Below, one piece after another: positions 12,302 through 23,802 of a stretch of 64,000 nucleotides of DNA. The DNA comes from Caprella mutica (taxonomy: Eukaryota > Arthropoda > Malacostraca > Amphipoda > Caprellidae), in NCBI GenBank assembly GCA_947561585.1, contig CANNZV010000857.1, positions 208,611 to 272,610 of the forward strand, in the 5' to 3' direction. The stretch's first letter is position 1. Every line of letters begins with the position of its first letter. The notes beneath the pieces are model-generated. The model was not told where the DNA came from, did no database searches, and saw only the letters and a program-made list of their open reading frames with translations. A program made the position numbers and the translations under genes.

Positions 12302-14478
12302 ATAGTTAGGTAAACTGTGCCTAGTTAGGTACACTGTGCCCAATCAAGTGCAGTGTGACTATTAGGTACTCTGTACTTAGCTAAGTACACTGTGCCTAGT
12401 TATGTACACTCTGCTTAGCTAGGTACACTGCCTAGTTAAGTAGACTGTGTCTAGTTAGGTACATTGATCCCAGTTAAGTAGTCAGGTACATTGTGCCTAG
12501 TTTGGTACACTGTGCCTAGTTAAGTACATAGAGCCTAGTTAGGTACACTGTGCCTATTTAGGAACATTGTGCCTAGTTAGGTACACTGTGGCTAGCCAGA
12601 TGCACTGTATCTAGTTGAGTAAGGTGAGCTTAGTTAGGTACTCTGCTCCTAGTTCTGTAAGGTGTACCTAGTTAGGTACTGTGCCTAGTTATGTACACTG
12701 TGCCTAGTTAGGTATACTGTGTCTAGTTAGGTAAACTGTGCCTAGTTAGGTAGACTTTTCCTAGTAAGGTACACTACCCCTAGTCAGATACACTGTGTCT
12801 AGTTGAGTAAAGTGGGCCTAGTTAGGTACACTGTTCCTAGTTCTGTAAAGTGTACCTAGTTAGGTACATTGTGCCTTGTTAGGTACACTGTATCTAATTA
12901 GGTACACTGTGGTTAGTTGGGCGAAGTGTTCCTAGTTAGGTACGTTGTGCCTAGTTAGGTACATTGTTCCTAGTTAGTTACATTTTGTCTAGTTAGGTTC
13001 ATTGTGCCTAGTTAGGTACATTGAGCCTAGTTAGGTGCAATGCCTAGGCCTAGTTAGGTACAATGCCTAGGCCTAGTTAGGTACACTGTGCCCAGTTAGG
13101 TAAAGTGTGTGCCTAGTTAGGTAAAGTTTGTCTAGTTAGGTACACTGTGTCTAGTTGAGAAAAAGTGGGCCTAGTTAGGTACATTCTGCCTTGTTAGGTT
13201 CATTGTACCTAGTTAAGTACATTGTGCCTAGTTAGGTAGAATGCCTAGGCCTAGTTATGTACATTGTACCCAGTTAGGTACATTGTGCCTAGTTAGGTAC
13301 ACTGTGCCTAGTTAGGTACACTATGCCTAGTTAGGTATACTGTAATTAATTAGTTACACTGTGCTGAGTTGGGGGAAGTGGTCCTAGTTAGGTACATTGT
13401 GCCTAGTTAGATTCATTGTGCCTAGTTAGGTACATTGTTCATAGTTAGGTACATTTGGCCTAGTTATGTTCATTGTGCCTAGTTAGGATAATTGTGCCTA
13501 GTTAGGTACAATGCCTAGGCCTAGTTAGTTACACTGTGCCCAGTTAAGTAAAGTGTGTCTAGTTAGGTACACTGTGTCTAGTTAGGTACACCGTGCCTAG
13601 TTGGGTACTCTGTGCCTAGTTGGGTGAAGTGTGCCTAGTTAGGTAAAGTGTACCTAGTTAGGTAAACTATAATATACCTAGTTAGGTGAAGTGTACTTAG
13701 TTAGGTGAAGTGTACCTGGTTAGATAAAGTGTACCTAGTTAGATAAAGTGTACCTTGTTAGATGAAGTGTACTTAGTAGGGTAAAGTGTACCTAGTTGGG
13801 TGAAGGAAACCTAGTTGGGCAAAGGGTACCTAGTTAGGTACATTGTGCCCAGTTAGGTACATCGTGCAAAGTTAGGTACATCGTGCCCGGTTGGGTACAT
13901 TGTACCTAGTTAGGTACATTGTGCATAGTTAGGTACATTGTGCTTAGTCAGAAACACTGTGTCTAGTTAGGTACACTGTTCCTAGTTCTGTAAAGTGTAC
14001 CTAGTTAGGTACATTGAACCTAGATAGGTACATTGTACCTAGATAGGTACATTGTGCCTAGTTAGGTGCATTGTGCTTAGTCAGAAACACTGTGTCTAGT
14101 TAGGTACACTGTTCCTAGTTCTGTAAAGTGTACCTAGTTAGGTACATTGTACCCTGTTAGGTACATTGTGCCTAGTTTGGTACATTGTGCCTAGTCAGAA
14201 ACACTGTGTCTAGTTAGGTACACTGTTCCTAGTTCTGTAAAGTGTTCCTAGTTAGGTACATTGTACCTGGTATGGTACATTGTACCTGGTTAGGTACATT
14301 GTACCTAGTTAGGTTTATTGTGCTTAGTTAGGTACATTGTGCCTAGTTAGGTACATTGTGCCTAGTCTGTTACACTGTGTCTAGTTAGGTACACTGTTCC
14401 TTGTTCTGTAAAGTGTACCTAGTTAGGTACACTGTATCTAATTAGGTACCCTTTTCCTAGTTGGATAAAGTGAGTCAA
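12302..14478 (+). repeat. 19-bp minisatellite array, block A
   Basis: More than 100 units follow the pattern CCTAGTTAGGTACAYTGTG, with frequent point variants (GTACTCTG, GTAAAGTG, TTCTGTAAAGTG). Order in the variants shows higher-order repeats. For example, the run containing CAGAAACACTGTGTCTAG then CCTAGTTCTGTAAAGTG recurs near 13957, 14084 and 14196. There is no spacer diversity and no coding capacity. TTAGG occurs in each unit but not as a continuous telomeric run. Confidence 0.9.
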
Positions 14479-14636
14479 GTTACTGTTGCAATTTGGTAAC
14501 CGTTGCACATTTATTATCCATTTTAATTGTTACCTTTTGTATCTGTTAATATTTTTACGATTTACCGTTACCCCTTTCATTAACTAGATCCATATATATA
14601 CACAGATAATTTGGTTTAACTCTCATGGCCTAATAA

Positions 14637-14986
14637 GTAGATTCTACTAAGTACATGTAACATGCCTTACAAAACATGGAATCTACCTAATAGTTCATAT
14701 AAGCTATTCAGTAGATTTCACTTATCATGCCTTTTAGTAATTAAATATATTGTCGTTTCAGTTTGTTTTATCACTCTGTTACCTAAATTCCTTTCAACAG
14801 ATAGCTCCGAATATGTACAGATAATGTGATTTCACTTTCATGGTCTAAAAAGTGGATTCTACCAAGTACACGTAACATGCCTTACAAAAAATACACATTA
14901 CTTTTCGTTACCGTCTTTAGTTTGTTTCTGCATTTACTAAATTACTGTTACTGTTATTGCACTGTTATAGTTAGGTACACTGTGCC
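14637..14986 (+). repeat. leader of the 19-bp array, copy 2
   Basis: This is the second copy of the 11925-12301 leader, followed by one partial 19-bp unit (GTTAGGTACACTGTGCC) before the 3.7-kb element starts. The array resumes on the far side of that element at 18651. An internal deletion relative to copy 1 is likely. Confidence 0.7.
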
Positions 14987-15734
14987 CATCCCGGGCAAGA
15001 AGATTTTATTCCTGGGATATTCCCGTAATATATACATTATTCCCTCCTAGTCTGCACTCACAGTTTGATGATGAAGGGATATCCCTGTAACAATAATATT
15101 GGATAGTATTCAAATTCTTATACGAAGGAATATTCCAGGAATATTGGAGAGTTACACTATTCGGTCAGATATCATCCTAGGATATTCAGGGAATATCATA
15201 TTTCTAAAGTATTCCATACGAAACAAATTGGAATATTCTTGGAATATATATTTTTGATAGTATTCCATTCTGAATATCCCATAAATATCCCAAGAATTAT
15301 CAAGCTAGTTACGTTTAATAGTATTCCCAAAAATGAAACGAAGGAATATCCCTCGAACATTTGGGATCTACAGTATTCTTAGTGAAACAATGACTGAATG
15401 TAACAGGAATCGAATGAAAAACATTACTTCCTAAGAAATACTTTTGACTATCCCTGGAACTATTTCATTATTTTTGATAAGGAATATATCCCATTGGGTT
15501 ATAGGAAGAAATGTTCCTGGAAGATGGGAAATTTAAAGTATGTATGTCAAACAACAAAGGAATGTCAATTGAATCGAACGATGATTTTTTCTATTCCCTT
15601 AGAATTTGGTTGTCTAATTTGAAAACTAAGAAACGTGGGTTTGTGAGATGAACTGTTGTATTTTGAATTTCATATGTTCTCTTCTAATTTTTACCATCTA
15701 TATAATTTTTAACGCTACTTGTAGTTATAGAATA

Positions 15735-15990
15735 TAGCGCAAGAGTTAAGCTCTTCAACTATGTCTATGAGGTGTTCGATTTCTGTGTTTGGTATGTGCT
15801 TCCATTTTCATCTTCCATTCATACAAAACTCCTTCACAGAGCTTTTCTGCATCCATGAGCATTGTCACTGACTACTGATGAGACTTCTTCTAAAATTCAT
15901 TTTCCTTTCTGGTTGCTTCCTCCAGTCTCTTGTATTTCAAAACGTCATCGATATGGCCTTTTGTTCTTAAGCAGATACTAAAACCACCAA
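15735..15990 (-). pseudogene. dispersed coding-like segment D3, copy 1
   Basis: Read on the minus strand, this gives TKGHIDDVLKYKRLEEATRK, then two stops, then MLMDAEKLCEGVLYEW. Related segments lie at 26025-26260 (minus), 33190-33500 (plus) and 47630-48500 (minus, interrupted). All share the 14-mer CTGCATCCATGAGC or its complement. The conserved text suggests a common coding ancestor, now decayed. I do not recognise the family. Confidence 0.45.
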
Positions 15991-17544
15991 GTGAATTAAA
16001 AATATCGATCTAAATGAATAGAGTTTCGGATGAGCAAATTAAATGCTGGCTCCCTATTAGAAATTAGTCGTACCTACAAAAATTACTTATTTCGTTTTTA
16101 TGAAATCTGAAACTAGTAAAAGTTGCGAATCAGGTACTCAGAATAATTTTTATCCAATTTAGTTTTCACCTTGCAGTATTGCAGTTCAGACGTTATACAC
16201 GGGCTATAAAAGACAGTAGTTAAGTTAGTGTCAATTCAAGAAAAAGAACCAAATTAGTATTGTGATTGCAAATGTTTAATGAATGTACACCATTGTTTAT
16301 ATTTTATCAACAGCAGTTATCACTCAACTATTTTAAATTTTAGTTTAAAGTTAAGTATTGATATCTGGTAATAACGGAATAAGACTAGGGTCAAATAGGT
16401 AAATTGCGGTACACTAACTAACTGCGGCCTCTAACAACATACACATCATAGCTTCAAAACATACGTTAAAAACTTAGATTAACAAATTATAGCATGCACT
16501 GCGCTTCTTTTGATAGCTATGCAATATTTTAATGTAATTTCGGTTCAGAATTTTTTTAGACTCTCTTGAGAGGGCCGCAATTAAAAATTAAAGTGCCGTA
16601 ATTTACCTACGTTACCCTTATACTTACCCTAGCTATACTTACCGTACTATTTTAGTTTGTAGGCCTATAACTATTCATATGTATACTTAGTTTATACTTT
16701 TGATTGTAAATGGATTAACTAAGTTAATTTATATTATGAAATGTTTATTAATATTTAGCTATAACTTAGGTTAAACAATACATATTCTCTAGCCTCTGTA
16801 AGAGAAATATAAAATTTCATAAAATTATTTCTTCAGTGACCTGTCCTTTAACTGACTAGAATTTAATAGTAAAATTTTAAGAGTGCCAATAATGATTTTC
16901 AGTGTTAATAATATTCATAGTAGCTTTTCTTCGTTCATGAGCCCATTCTTGTTTTACTTATATTTGATTTTTTTTAACTTTTTTCACCCATATTTTTTCT
17001 CAAAACCTTTTTTCTTATCTAAATCTGTATTCCCTTTAAGATCTACTTTTTCATCTTTTAAAATTTGGAAGAATAATTTCACTTGGGTTTTATTTCATTT
17101 ATGGATTAACTAATTGAATACAGGTTATTGATAAATGATGACTAATTATTTTATTTCTCCGTAGGTACCACTGTCACAGTTTCTGGAAATATGGTTGGCT
17201 AAGAAGTTACAAATATAGAGACATGTCCTCTTCATTTCATTGTGTGTACTATATAGTATGAAGCGCGTGCTCTTAAACTATAGCTGCACTGACACCACTA
17301 TATTCACTTCATAAGTTCATAGCAGAGAATATGATAGAATTTAAGATGAATGACAAAATAATTGCTCGATTGAATAAATTTGCTCCACGTTAAGTAAAGA
17401 ACCAAATACAAAAGACTTTGTACTATATAGTTGTCACATTGGAAAGTGGCACATAGTAAGTTACGCTACCAACAATTGATTGTAGTGGTCAATAATTTTG
17501 CAAAAAGAGACGATAGCACTGTTGAGTGTTGACTGCATTAACAG

Positions 17545-17652
17545 ATGGAAGAGGAAAATGAGAAGGTGATGGTGAATGCAACCTGTGAGCCTTTCTTAAT
17601 AAAAATTGAAAACTTTGCAAGTGAAAAGTACAACTATGGCGCTATAGAATAA
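17545..17652 (+). CDS. 35-codon micro-ORF conserved between E1-related copies
   Basis: The ATG at 17545 opens a frame beginning MEEENEKVMVN and ending at TAA 17650-17652. The same start context ACAGATGGAAGAGGAAAATG is found in the second copy of the element at 27766, where the frame stops earlier. A related start (MEEDNLEVIVN) lies at 33432 outside the element. Conservation of the start may reflect a former first exon rather than a working peptide. No function is claimed. Confidence 0.25.
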   Translation: MEEENEKVMVNATCEPFLIKIENFASEKYNYGAIE

Positions 17653-18069
17653 GTGAGAAATATCGAGTGAAAATCACTGACAGCTAATAGATTGAGCCTT
17701 TATAACAAGTAAAAAAGTTGCACAGGAATTAATTTTTGTTTAATTAATTTAAGCCCTTTCTAAATCATGTGCTATTTGATATTTTAATAAAATGATTGAC
17801 GTAGGTTTAGTTTCTTTCATTCCATACCAGTACAAAGGGGCAATTGTGGAAATGCCTTTATTTAAGTAATGTGTCCTGAAATTAAAGTTTTAATATTCGT
17901 AGATTTTTTATACTAAGTTATTTGTTCACGGTACACTTCTTGGTGTGTAGTTATGTGACAATTGAGTCATGCACTTACGTGATTAGTGTTACATGGCCAC
18001 TTCTAGTCTCAGTTATTTATTTTCATTTATTCCCTCCTTTTGAATTACTTATTCCGTTGATATTCCTTC

Positions 18070-18500
18070 ATCGTGGCCTCTTCTTCTGGATGTTGTATTC
18101 CATTGTTATTCCTTCAATATTCATTCTTCCTTTGGATGACCTATTCCATAGGTATTCCTTCAATATTCCCTCTTCCTTTAGATGTATCATTCTATAGGTA
18201 TTCCTTCAATATTCCCTCTTCCTTTAGTTGTCTTATTCCATAGGTTGTACTTCAATATTCCCTCTTACTTTGGAAGTCTCATTCTATAAGTATTCCTTCA
18301 ATATTCTCTCTTCCTTTAGATGTCTCATTCCATATGTATTCCTTCAATATTCCCTCTTCCTTTAGTTGTCTTATTCCATAGGTTGTCCTCCAATATTCCC
18401 TCTTCCTTTAGTTGTCTTATTCCATAGGTTGTCCTTCAATATTCCCTCTTACTTTGGATGTCTTATTCCATTGGCATTCCTTCATTATTCCATTGAACTA
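18070..18500 (+). repeat. 46-bp subterminal repeats of E1 copy 1
   Basis: About nine units of roughly 46 bases, built from CTTATTCCATAGGTATTCC, TTCAATATTCCCTCTTCC and TTTAGATGT. The corresponding array in copy 2 (28236-28760) has a different unit number. Short open frames here (17922-18197 and others) are produced by the repeat. Confidence 0.8.
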
Positions 18501-18650
18501 CATCTCCGTGATTCCCTAGATTTTCCCTTGTGATTTATGGGACTATTCCATAAAAGTGTCAAAAAATTGCATTCCCTGAATATCAAAAAATGATCATCAT
18601 GGAATATTCCGAGAAAGTTTTGGGAATATCCATTTTTTGTGTGGGATATT

Positions 18651-19577
18651 GGTACACTGTGACTAGTTAGGTACTCTGTGCTTAGTTGGTTACTCTGTGC
18701 CTAGTTGGGTAATCTGTGCCTTATTGGGTACTCTGTGCTTAGTTGGGTTCTCTGTGCCTAGTTGGGTACTCTGTGCCTAGTTTGGTAATGTGTACCTAGC
18801 TAGGTAATGTGTACCTAGTTTGGTGAAGTGTACCTAGTTAGGTAAAGTGTACTTAGTTATATAAAGTCTACCTAGTTGGATAAATTGTACCTAGTTGGGT
18901 TAAGGGTTACTAGTTGGGTTAAGGGTAACTAGTTGGGTAAAGGTTACCTACTTAGATACATTGTGCCCAGTTAGGTACATCGTATATAGTTAGGTACATT
19001 GTACCTAGTTAGGTACATTGTGCCTAGTCAGATACACTGTGTCTAGTTAGGAACAATGTTCCTAGTTCTGTAAAGTGAGCCTAGTTAGGTTCACTTTTCC
19101 AATTTTCGTAAAGTGTACCTAGTTAGGTACATTGTACCTAGTTAGGTACATTGTACCTAGTTAGGTACATTGTACCTAGTTAGGTACATTGTACCTAGTT
19201 AGGTACATTGTACCTAGTTAGGTACATTGTACCTAGTTAGGTACATTGTATTTAGTTAGGTACATTGTACCTAGTTAGGTACATTGTACCTAGTTAGGTA
19301 CATTGTACCTAGTTAGGTACATTGTACCTAGTTAGGTACATTGTACCTAGTTAGGTACATTGTGCCTAGTTATGTACACTGTGCCTAGTTAAGTATATTG
19401 TGCCTAGTTAGGTACACTATGCCTAGTCAGATACACTGTGTCTAGTTAGGTACACTGTTCCTAATTATGTAAAGTGTATCTAGTTAGGTACTTTGTGCCT
19501 AATTAGGTACATTGTGCCTAGTTGGGTACACTGTACCTAGTCAGATACACTGTGTCTAGTTGAGTAAAGTTGGCCTA
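18651..19577 (+). repeat. 19-bp minisatellite array, block B
   Basis: The 19-bp units resume here immediately after the E1 element. From 19116 to about 19370 the units are nearly identical (CCTAGTTAGGTACATTGTA, about 13 in a row), which indicates a recent local expansion. The other units are as variable as those in block A. The array stops at 19577. Confidence 0.9.
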
Positions 19578-20350
19578 CTGTCCGGAAATGTAAAAGAAAT
19601 TTGCATGAAATTGCCGTTAAGTGGACTCAAAAATAATAATGAACAATTTCCAAAGTTGCCAACCTTAGTTTGAATATTCCAATTTTTGCATCCACTTAAC
19701 ATGTCATTTATATGTATAAGAATTTTTTTCACAAAAAACACTATCTTTCATTCCGAAACCGATTGAAAAATGATTTTGTGCAGTGATTTAATGAACAAAG
19801 CTGCACGTGTATTAATTCATTGCTGTAATTAATAGCAGGTCATACCGTACCCCCCCCCCCCCCCTATCCCTTCCCTTCAAAGTAGTATATAATTATTGTA
19901 GGTAATTACTAGTTAGAAGTGTTAGAGAAGGACTACTAACTAGTAGTTAGAACAGGAAGGGTTAGGTACTTAATAGCTCTGTATCACTACCTAATATATG
20001 TGTCTTCAATTAGTTAATGAAACTAATGATCATTAATTAGTGAGTGTTTGGTAATTTTAATTTCTAGGTAATTTTAGGTAATTGAGGATTTTTAGGTAAT
20101 TGGAACATTATTATACCACAGGTGATTAAGTAATGTATTGGGAAAACGAGTAATGTTAGGTTATTAGGTAGTGTTCGGCAATTATCTAGTTAATATTTGG
20201 TTATCATAGTAAAGTAATGGAATAGTATTAGTTATTAATGTTGTGTTTGATATTTAACTAATATTTTGAAATTAGAAAGTGTATTGTAAGTAGATAATGT
20301 TTGATAATTAATTCTAGTTAGAATTCAGTAAATATTGTTAAGTGATGGTA
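19578..20350. repeat. AT-rich DNA with degenerate TAGGTAATT minisatellite
   Basis: A run of 15 C lies at 19850-19864. From about 19890 the sequence is a loose repeat of TAGGTAATT, AGTGTTTGGTAAT and AATTAGT words. The same texture resumes at 23340-23560 on the far side of the P-type element, which is therefore an insertion into it. Confidence 0.6.
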
Positions 20351-20358
20351 GGTAATAG
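20351..20358 (+). repeat. 8-bp target site duplication, left (P-type element 1)
   Basis: GGTAATAG here matches GGTAATAG at 23332-23339 exactly. Eight bases is the duplication size made by P-element (and hAT) transposases. Confidence 0.75.
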
Positions 20359-20606
20359 CATTGCCCTCTGTAATATTATAGCCTGGGTGTAGGATTCAAG
20401 ATGGCCGACACGGTGACATAACAAACGACGCCATTTGAATTGATACTGCGAAGGAAACTGTGTGTTGCTCTGTATTTAATGCTAATTTTTCTACGAATAG
20501 GAAACTGTAAAAGTTTAGAATTATTCTAGTAAGTATTAGTAGAGTTGTGATCAATAATATTTAATAATTTCAATGTTGTAATGAGTATTTATGCTGTTTT
20601 TTGGGT

Positions 20607-20945
20607 AATTCTCATTCTGCATAATTTTTTTAGACCGTTTGTGTTATCTCGTATATAACAAATGAAATTGTGAATTGAAATCATGTGGTGAATCAGTATC
20701 TACTATTCATGTTTTTTTATCATAAATCCCGAAATTTTTTGTTGATTTATTAAAACTCTGCCATAACTTTGAATCATTTCACCTATTGAGGTAACGCATA
20801 CAGTTAGGCTAGTTATAAATAAATTTTCGTGTTTTATGATAAAAAAAACATGAATAGTACTGATTCACCACATGATTCCAATTCACATGTTACATACTAG
20901 ATGACACAAACGGCCCTAAAAAAAGATTATGCAGAATGAGTAATA
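20607..20945. repeat. inverted repeat inside P-type element 1
   Basis: The arms 20607-20728 and 20832-20945 are imperfect reverse complements. The left arm reads CTCATTCTGCATAATTTTTT, GTGGTGAATCAGTA and ATTCATGTTTTTTTATCATA, and the right arm gives the reverse. The loop is about 100 bases. It may be a nested MITE, or a duplicated subterminal region of the element. Confidence 0.65.
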
Positions 20946-21094
20946 ATTAAAATCATTTATAGAAAGATTAATGATCAATTACTAAAAAGAAACAAGGATT
21001 GTTAGGTGCAGATTCACTTCATGGATAACTGACTTTTATAAAATCGAAAACTGTGCAATTTTATAATTCAAGCAAATTAATCATTCAAATAATT

Positions 21095-21250
21095 TGATAA
21101 TTCGAGCAATTGTTCGTTCGAGCAATTGTTTTTCGAGCAATTTTTATTCGAGCAATTGTTCTTTCGAGCAATTGTTCATTCGAGCAATTGTTTTTCGAAC
21201 AAATGTTTTCGAGCAATTGTCTTTCAAGTAATTGTTTTCGAGCAATTTAC
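21095..21250 (+). repeat. TTCGAGCAATTG minisatellite
   Basis: About nine irregular units of 16-19 bases containing TTCGAGCAATTGTT. It lies within the P-type element. Confidence 0.8.
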
Positions 21251-22198
21251 CTAAAACCGTTCTTTATAGTCTATAAGTGTCCTTGGTAATGGGTGTTGGA
21301 AAAGGACCCTAGCATTAATTGTGGTAATATTTTTATTTGTCTGGGGTTCTTAAACCGAGAGTTGAAAAACAGTTCACGGCAAAAATTCCTCACGGTGAAT
21401 TTTCTTACGGCGAAATTTCTTGATACCATACATAACTTAGCTATATTTAATCTTTTTTTTAATTTTTAGTTTTCTAATTTGAATCAATTATCATGATTTC
21501 ACATGTCAATATAAATTATTAGTGGTTAAATAGTATCCATGTAGCTTCACTTTTCCTTTTGATGTGCATTGTGTTGCTCTAGTAATTTAATTAAAATATA
21601 AGTATTTGTTGCTATGAAATGGATATTGACGGTAAATTATGAAATAAAATTACTCTCATGTGATTGCTCAGTAGATAGAAGTTTTTCATAAAGGCCTATT
21701 TACAGGGAGAAGTTCACACCGTCTATTCATTCAGTTGTTTGTTCTGAGTGAAACTGCTGACAACTTCTATGAAGATGTAATCCTTAGGGTAGGTCTCCTT
21801 CTTGAGAATTACTGACTAGAGGTGAAAAGAAGGGTAAGGCTTCAGAAAGATGCTATCCCAACAATTTTTCCTTGGCAACCTTCATATTAGAAGGTTGAAA
21901 ATAATTGAAGAGAGAGATGCTCAAAATTTAGAGAGTTCTTAGATACTGACAAGATAATAGATTTTGAATCGTTTAAGGAAAATTGCTGGGTAAATTGTGA
22001 CTAAATGGATGATTAGTGAATGTAAAGATAATATTTTTTTGGGTAGACTTGTACATGACCAATATGATACCCCATTTTCTAATTTCTTTCAAAGTGCATT
22101 CTAATTTAAATATTTCTGTGTTCTTTAAAGATGTTCTTCTAAATAATTCCACATTTGATTTTATAATAGGTGATAGCATGTTGTGTGATAAGTGATCT

Positions 22199-22584
22199 AA
22201 ATTTAAAAATTTGCTTTCACATATGTATAACTATGAAAATGGTTCTGTTGTTAGTTCAGACAAACTTGCTCTAGCCTTCCAAATGTTAGATGAATTTATG
22301 GAAGAAAAATTAGGTGAAAATTATGTAAACTATGTTAGGTTGAAGGAACAAATATTAGTTCTAGGTAATAATAGGAAAAGGTACAGTGCAGATTTTATGC
22401 TTTTTCTTGCACTCTATATTATAGTAATCCTGCAAGATATAAATTTATGCGTGAAAATAATTTTCTAACTCTTCCTAGTGCAGATTACATTAGGAAATTT
22501 GCTCTCACTTCTAATATTGATGTACCTGGTCTTAAAGATAGTCATATAAATTATCTCAAACAACGACTTTGTGGTAATTATTAA
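22199..22584 (+). pseudogene. P-element/THAP9-like transposase fragment, frameshifted
   Basis: The first part (22199 to about 22405) reads VSSDKLALAFQMLDEF, EQILVLGNN and KRYSADFMLF. After a frame change near 22405-22415 the other frame reads YYSNPARYKFMRENNFLTL, then PSADYIRKFALTSNIDVPGL and ending HINYLKQRLC before TAA at 22582. The 'RYS...F...LYY.SP.AY.FLR..F.LP.P..IRK' pattern is the block upstream of the RNase H-like core in P-element and THAP9 transposases. One stop (TGA 22193-22195) lies upstream, and the catalytic core that should follow is absent. It is clearly non-functional. Confidence 0.7.
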
Positions 22585-23331
22585 TGAACAATGTAATTTA
22601 TGGCATGTTCTGTATATAGCCATGAATAATGTATATATGATAAATTTCATGTCTAAATAGTCTTATTGGTTTCCTATCAATTTAGCTAGTACATAAGTTT
22701 CAATAGTATGATTGAAACTAAGTGAGTGACTCCATAAATTTTTGGTTATTATTTTCATATACATAAACTTCTGCACTAAAAATGTTTAATGTTTGGTATT
22801 TATTATACAACACTAATTAAATGGATACAATAATGAAATTTTTAATGAATACTTTACTCCAGGTATTTATTAAATTTAATTTTTTAGGTGAAAAAATCGA
22901 TTTTGAGTAGTCAATCAATCCTACAAAATTTTAAGGAAGAATTTTTTCTTTAAATTAAATAAATTATTATTAAAATTAAACAAACTTTCAAACCTTTCCC
23001 TTTACAAATCAAATATTTATACAGACGGCATACCTAGGTAGATTAGCTGCATGAATTGGATGCGTCGAATAAATTCCACAAAAGACATCGTAAATTATCA
23101 TTAAAACAACAAAATTGTTTCTGATTATTGATCCCAAGTTTTCTAATACCTACAGGATGAATTTTGAAGTTCTACTTGTTCGTATTAATAGAGAATTTAA
23201 TGTAAAACTTTGAGTGACAAACCATTTCCATCGCATTTTCAATAGAAATCGTACGGTTTGTTATGACACCATGTCGGCCATCTTTTTTTTTCGCAATACT
23301 ACACACAGGCTATTATATTACAGAGGGCATT

Positions 23332-23339
23332 GGTAATAG
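23332..23339 (+). repeat. 8-bp target site duplication, right (P-type element 1)
   Basis: GGTAATAG, identical to 20351-20358, directly follows the right end CAGAGGGCATT. Confidence 0.75.
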
Positions 23340-23560
23340 GCTGAGTCAGGTAATACTTAGTACTTGGTAATTAGGAAGTGCTTGGTTATCAGTGTTTCGT
23401 TATAAACAGTTTTAGGAATTTGATTGTGTTCGGTTGTAAGAAAAGATTTCGTAATTATGTAGCGTTCAGAAATTAGGTAGTGTTAAGTAATAGAGTAGTA
23501 TTATGTAATTCAAATGAGTTTTTGTTTATTATGTAGTGTTAGATCTATACTAGCTATTTG
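23340..23560. repeat. degenerate TAGTGTTNNGTAAT minisatellite, right half
   Basis: This continues the loose repeat of 19890-20350 (GGTAATACTTAG, AGTGCTTGGTTAT, TAGTGTTAAGTAAT). It is the other side of the insertion site of P-type element 1. Confidence 0.5.
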
Positions 23561-23656
23561 TGTACAACGTATTTAAATAGGTATCTGAACTATTCATAAT
23601 ATAGGATTCCCTCTTCGTGATAATTTTTTTGATTATTTATTTACCTTTCACTTCAG

Positions 23657-23802
23657 ATATTAATATTGAAGTGGGCCATGAATCATAGAAGGAGGAGAGA
23701 GAAGATTAAAATTCACGCACTAGTGAAAACTGGCCTTGACCTTCTAGCTAATCACAGACAGGTCAAGGATCACTTGCTATTTAAAAAAATGTGGCGTCAA
23801 AG
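23657..23802 (+). CDS. candidate internal exon, unrecognised
   Basis: A strong acceptor (TTTACCTTTCACTTCAG, AG at 23655-23656) and a good donor (AAAG then GTATGT from 23803) bracket 146 bases. These are much less AT-rich than their surroundings. One frame is open throughout and gives ILKWAMNHRRRREKIKIHAL, then VKTGLDLLANHRQVKDHLLF and KKMWRQR. The fit of splice sites, open frame and composition makes a real exon plausible. It could belong to a host gene with long AT-rich introns, or to a transposon gene. I do not recognise the protein. Confidence 0.42.

Larger units (their letters stand above)
14988..18650. mobile_element. unassigned 3.7-kb DNA element E1, copy 1
   Basis: The element begins ATCCCGGGCAAGAAG and ends TTTTTTGTGTGGGATATT. 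It is collinear over its whole length with 25268-28940. The ends are weak inverted repeats (CCCGGGCAAGAAG versus CCCACACAAAAAA read inward). Both termini, about 500 bases each, are crowded with GGAATATTCC or half-sites. It lies inside the 19-bp array: ACTGTGCC precedes it and GGTACACTGTG follows. No transposase is visible, so it looks non-autonomous. Internal parts include a minus-strand coding-like scrap (15735-15990) and a short plus-strand open frame at 17545. A clear target duplication is not seen in this copy. Confidence 0.75.
20359..23331. mobile_element. P-element-like DNA transposon, 2973 bp, decayed
   Basis: The left end is CATTGCCCTCTGTAATAT and the right end, read inward, is AATGCCCTCTGTAATAT. 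The ends stay similar for well over 70 bases (TATAGCCTG, GTGTAG, AGATGGCCGACA, GTCATAACAAAC-like). Exact 8-bp duplications flank it. Inside is a fragment of a P-element/THAP9-type transposase (22199-22584). It also carries a local inverted repeat (20607-20728 with 20832-20945) and a TTCGAGCAATTG minisatellite. The coding region is too short and broken for activity. The THAP DNA-binding domain and most catalytic residues are not seen. P-superfamily assignment rests on the transposase fragment plus the 8-bp duplication. Confidence 0.72.

Noticed and set aside
12302..14478. Telomeric TTAGG repeats of insects
   Set aside because: TTAGG appears once per 19-bp unit, never as consecutive pentamers.
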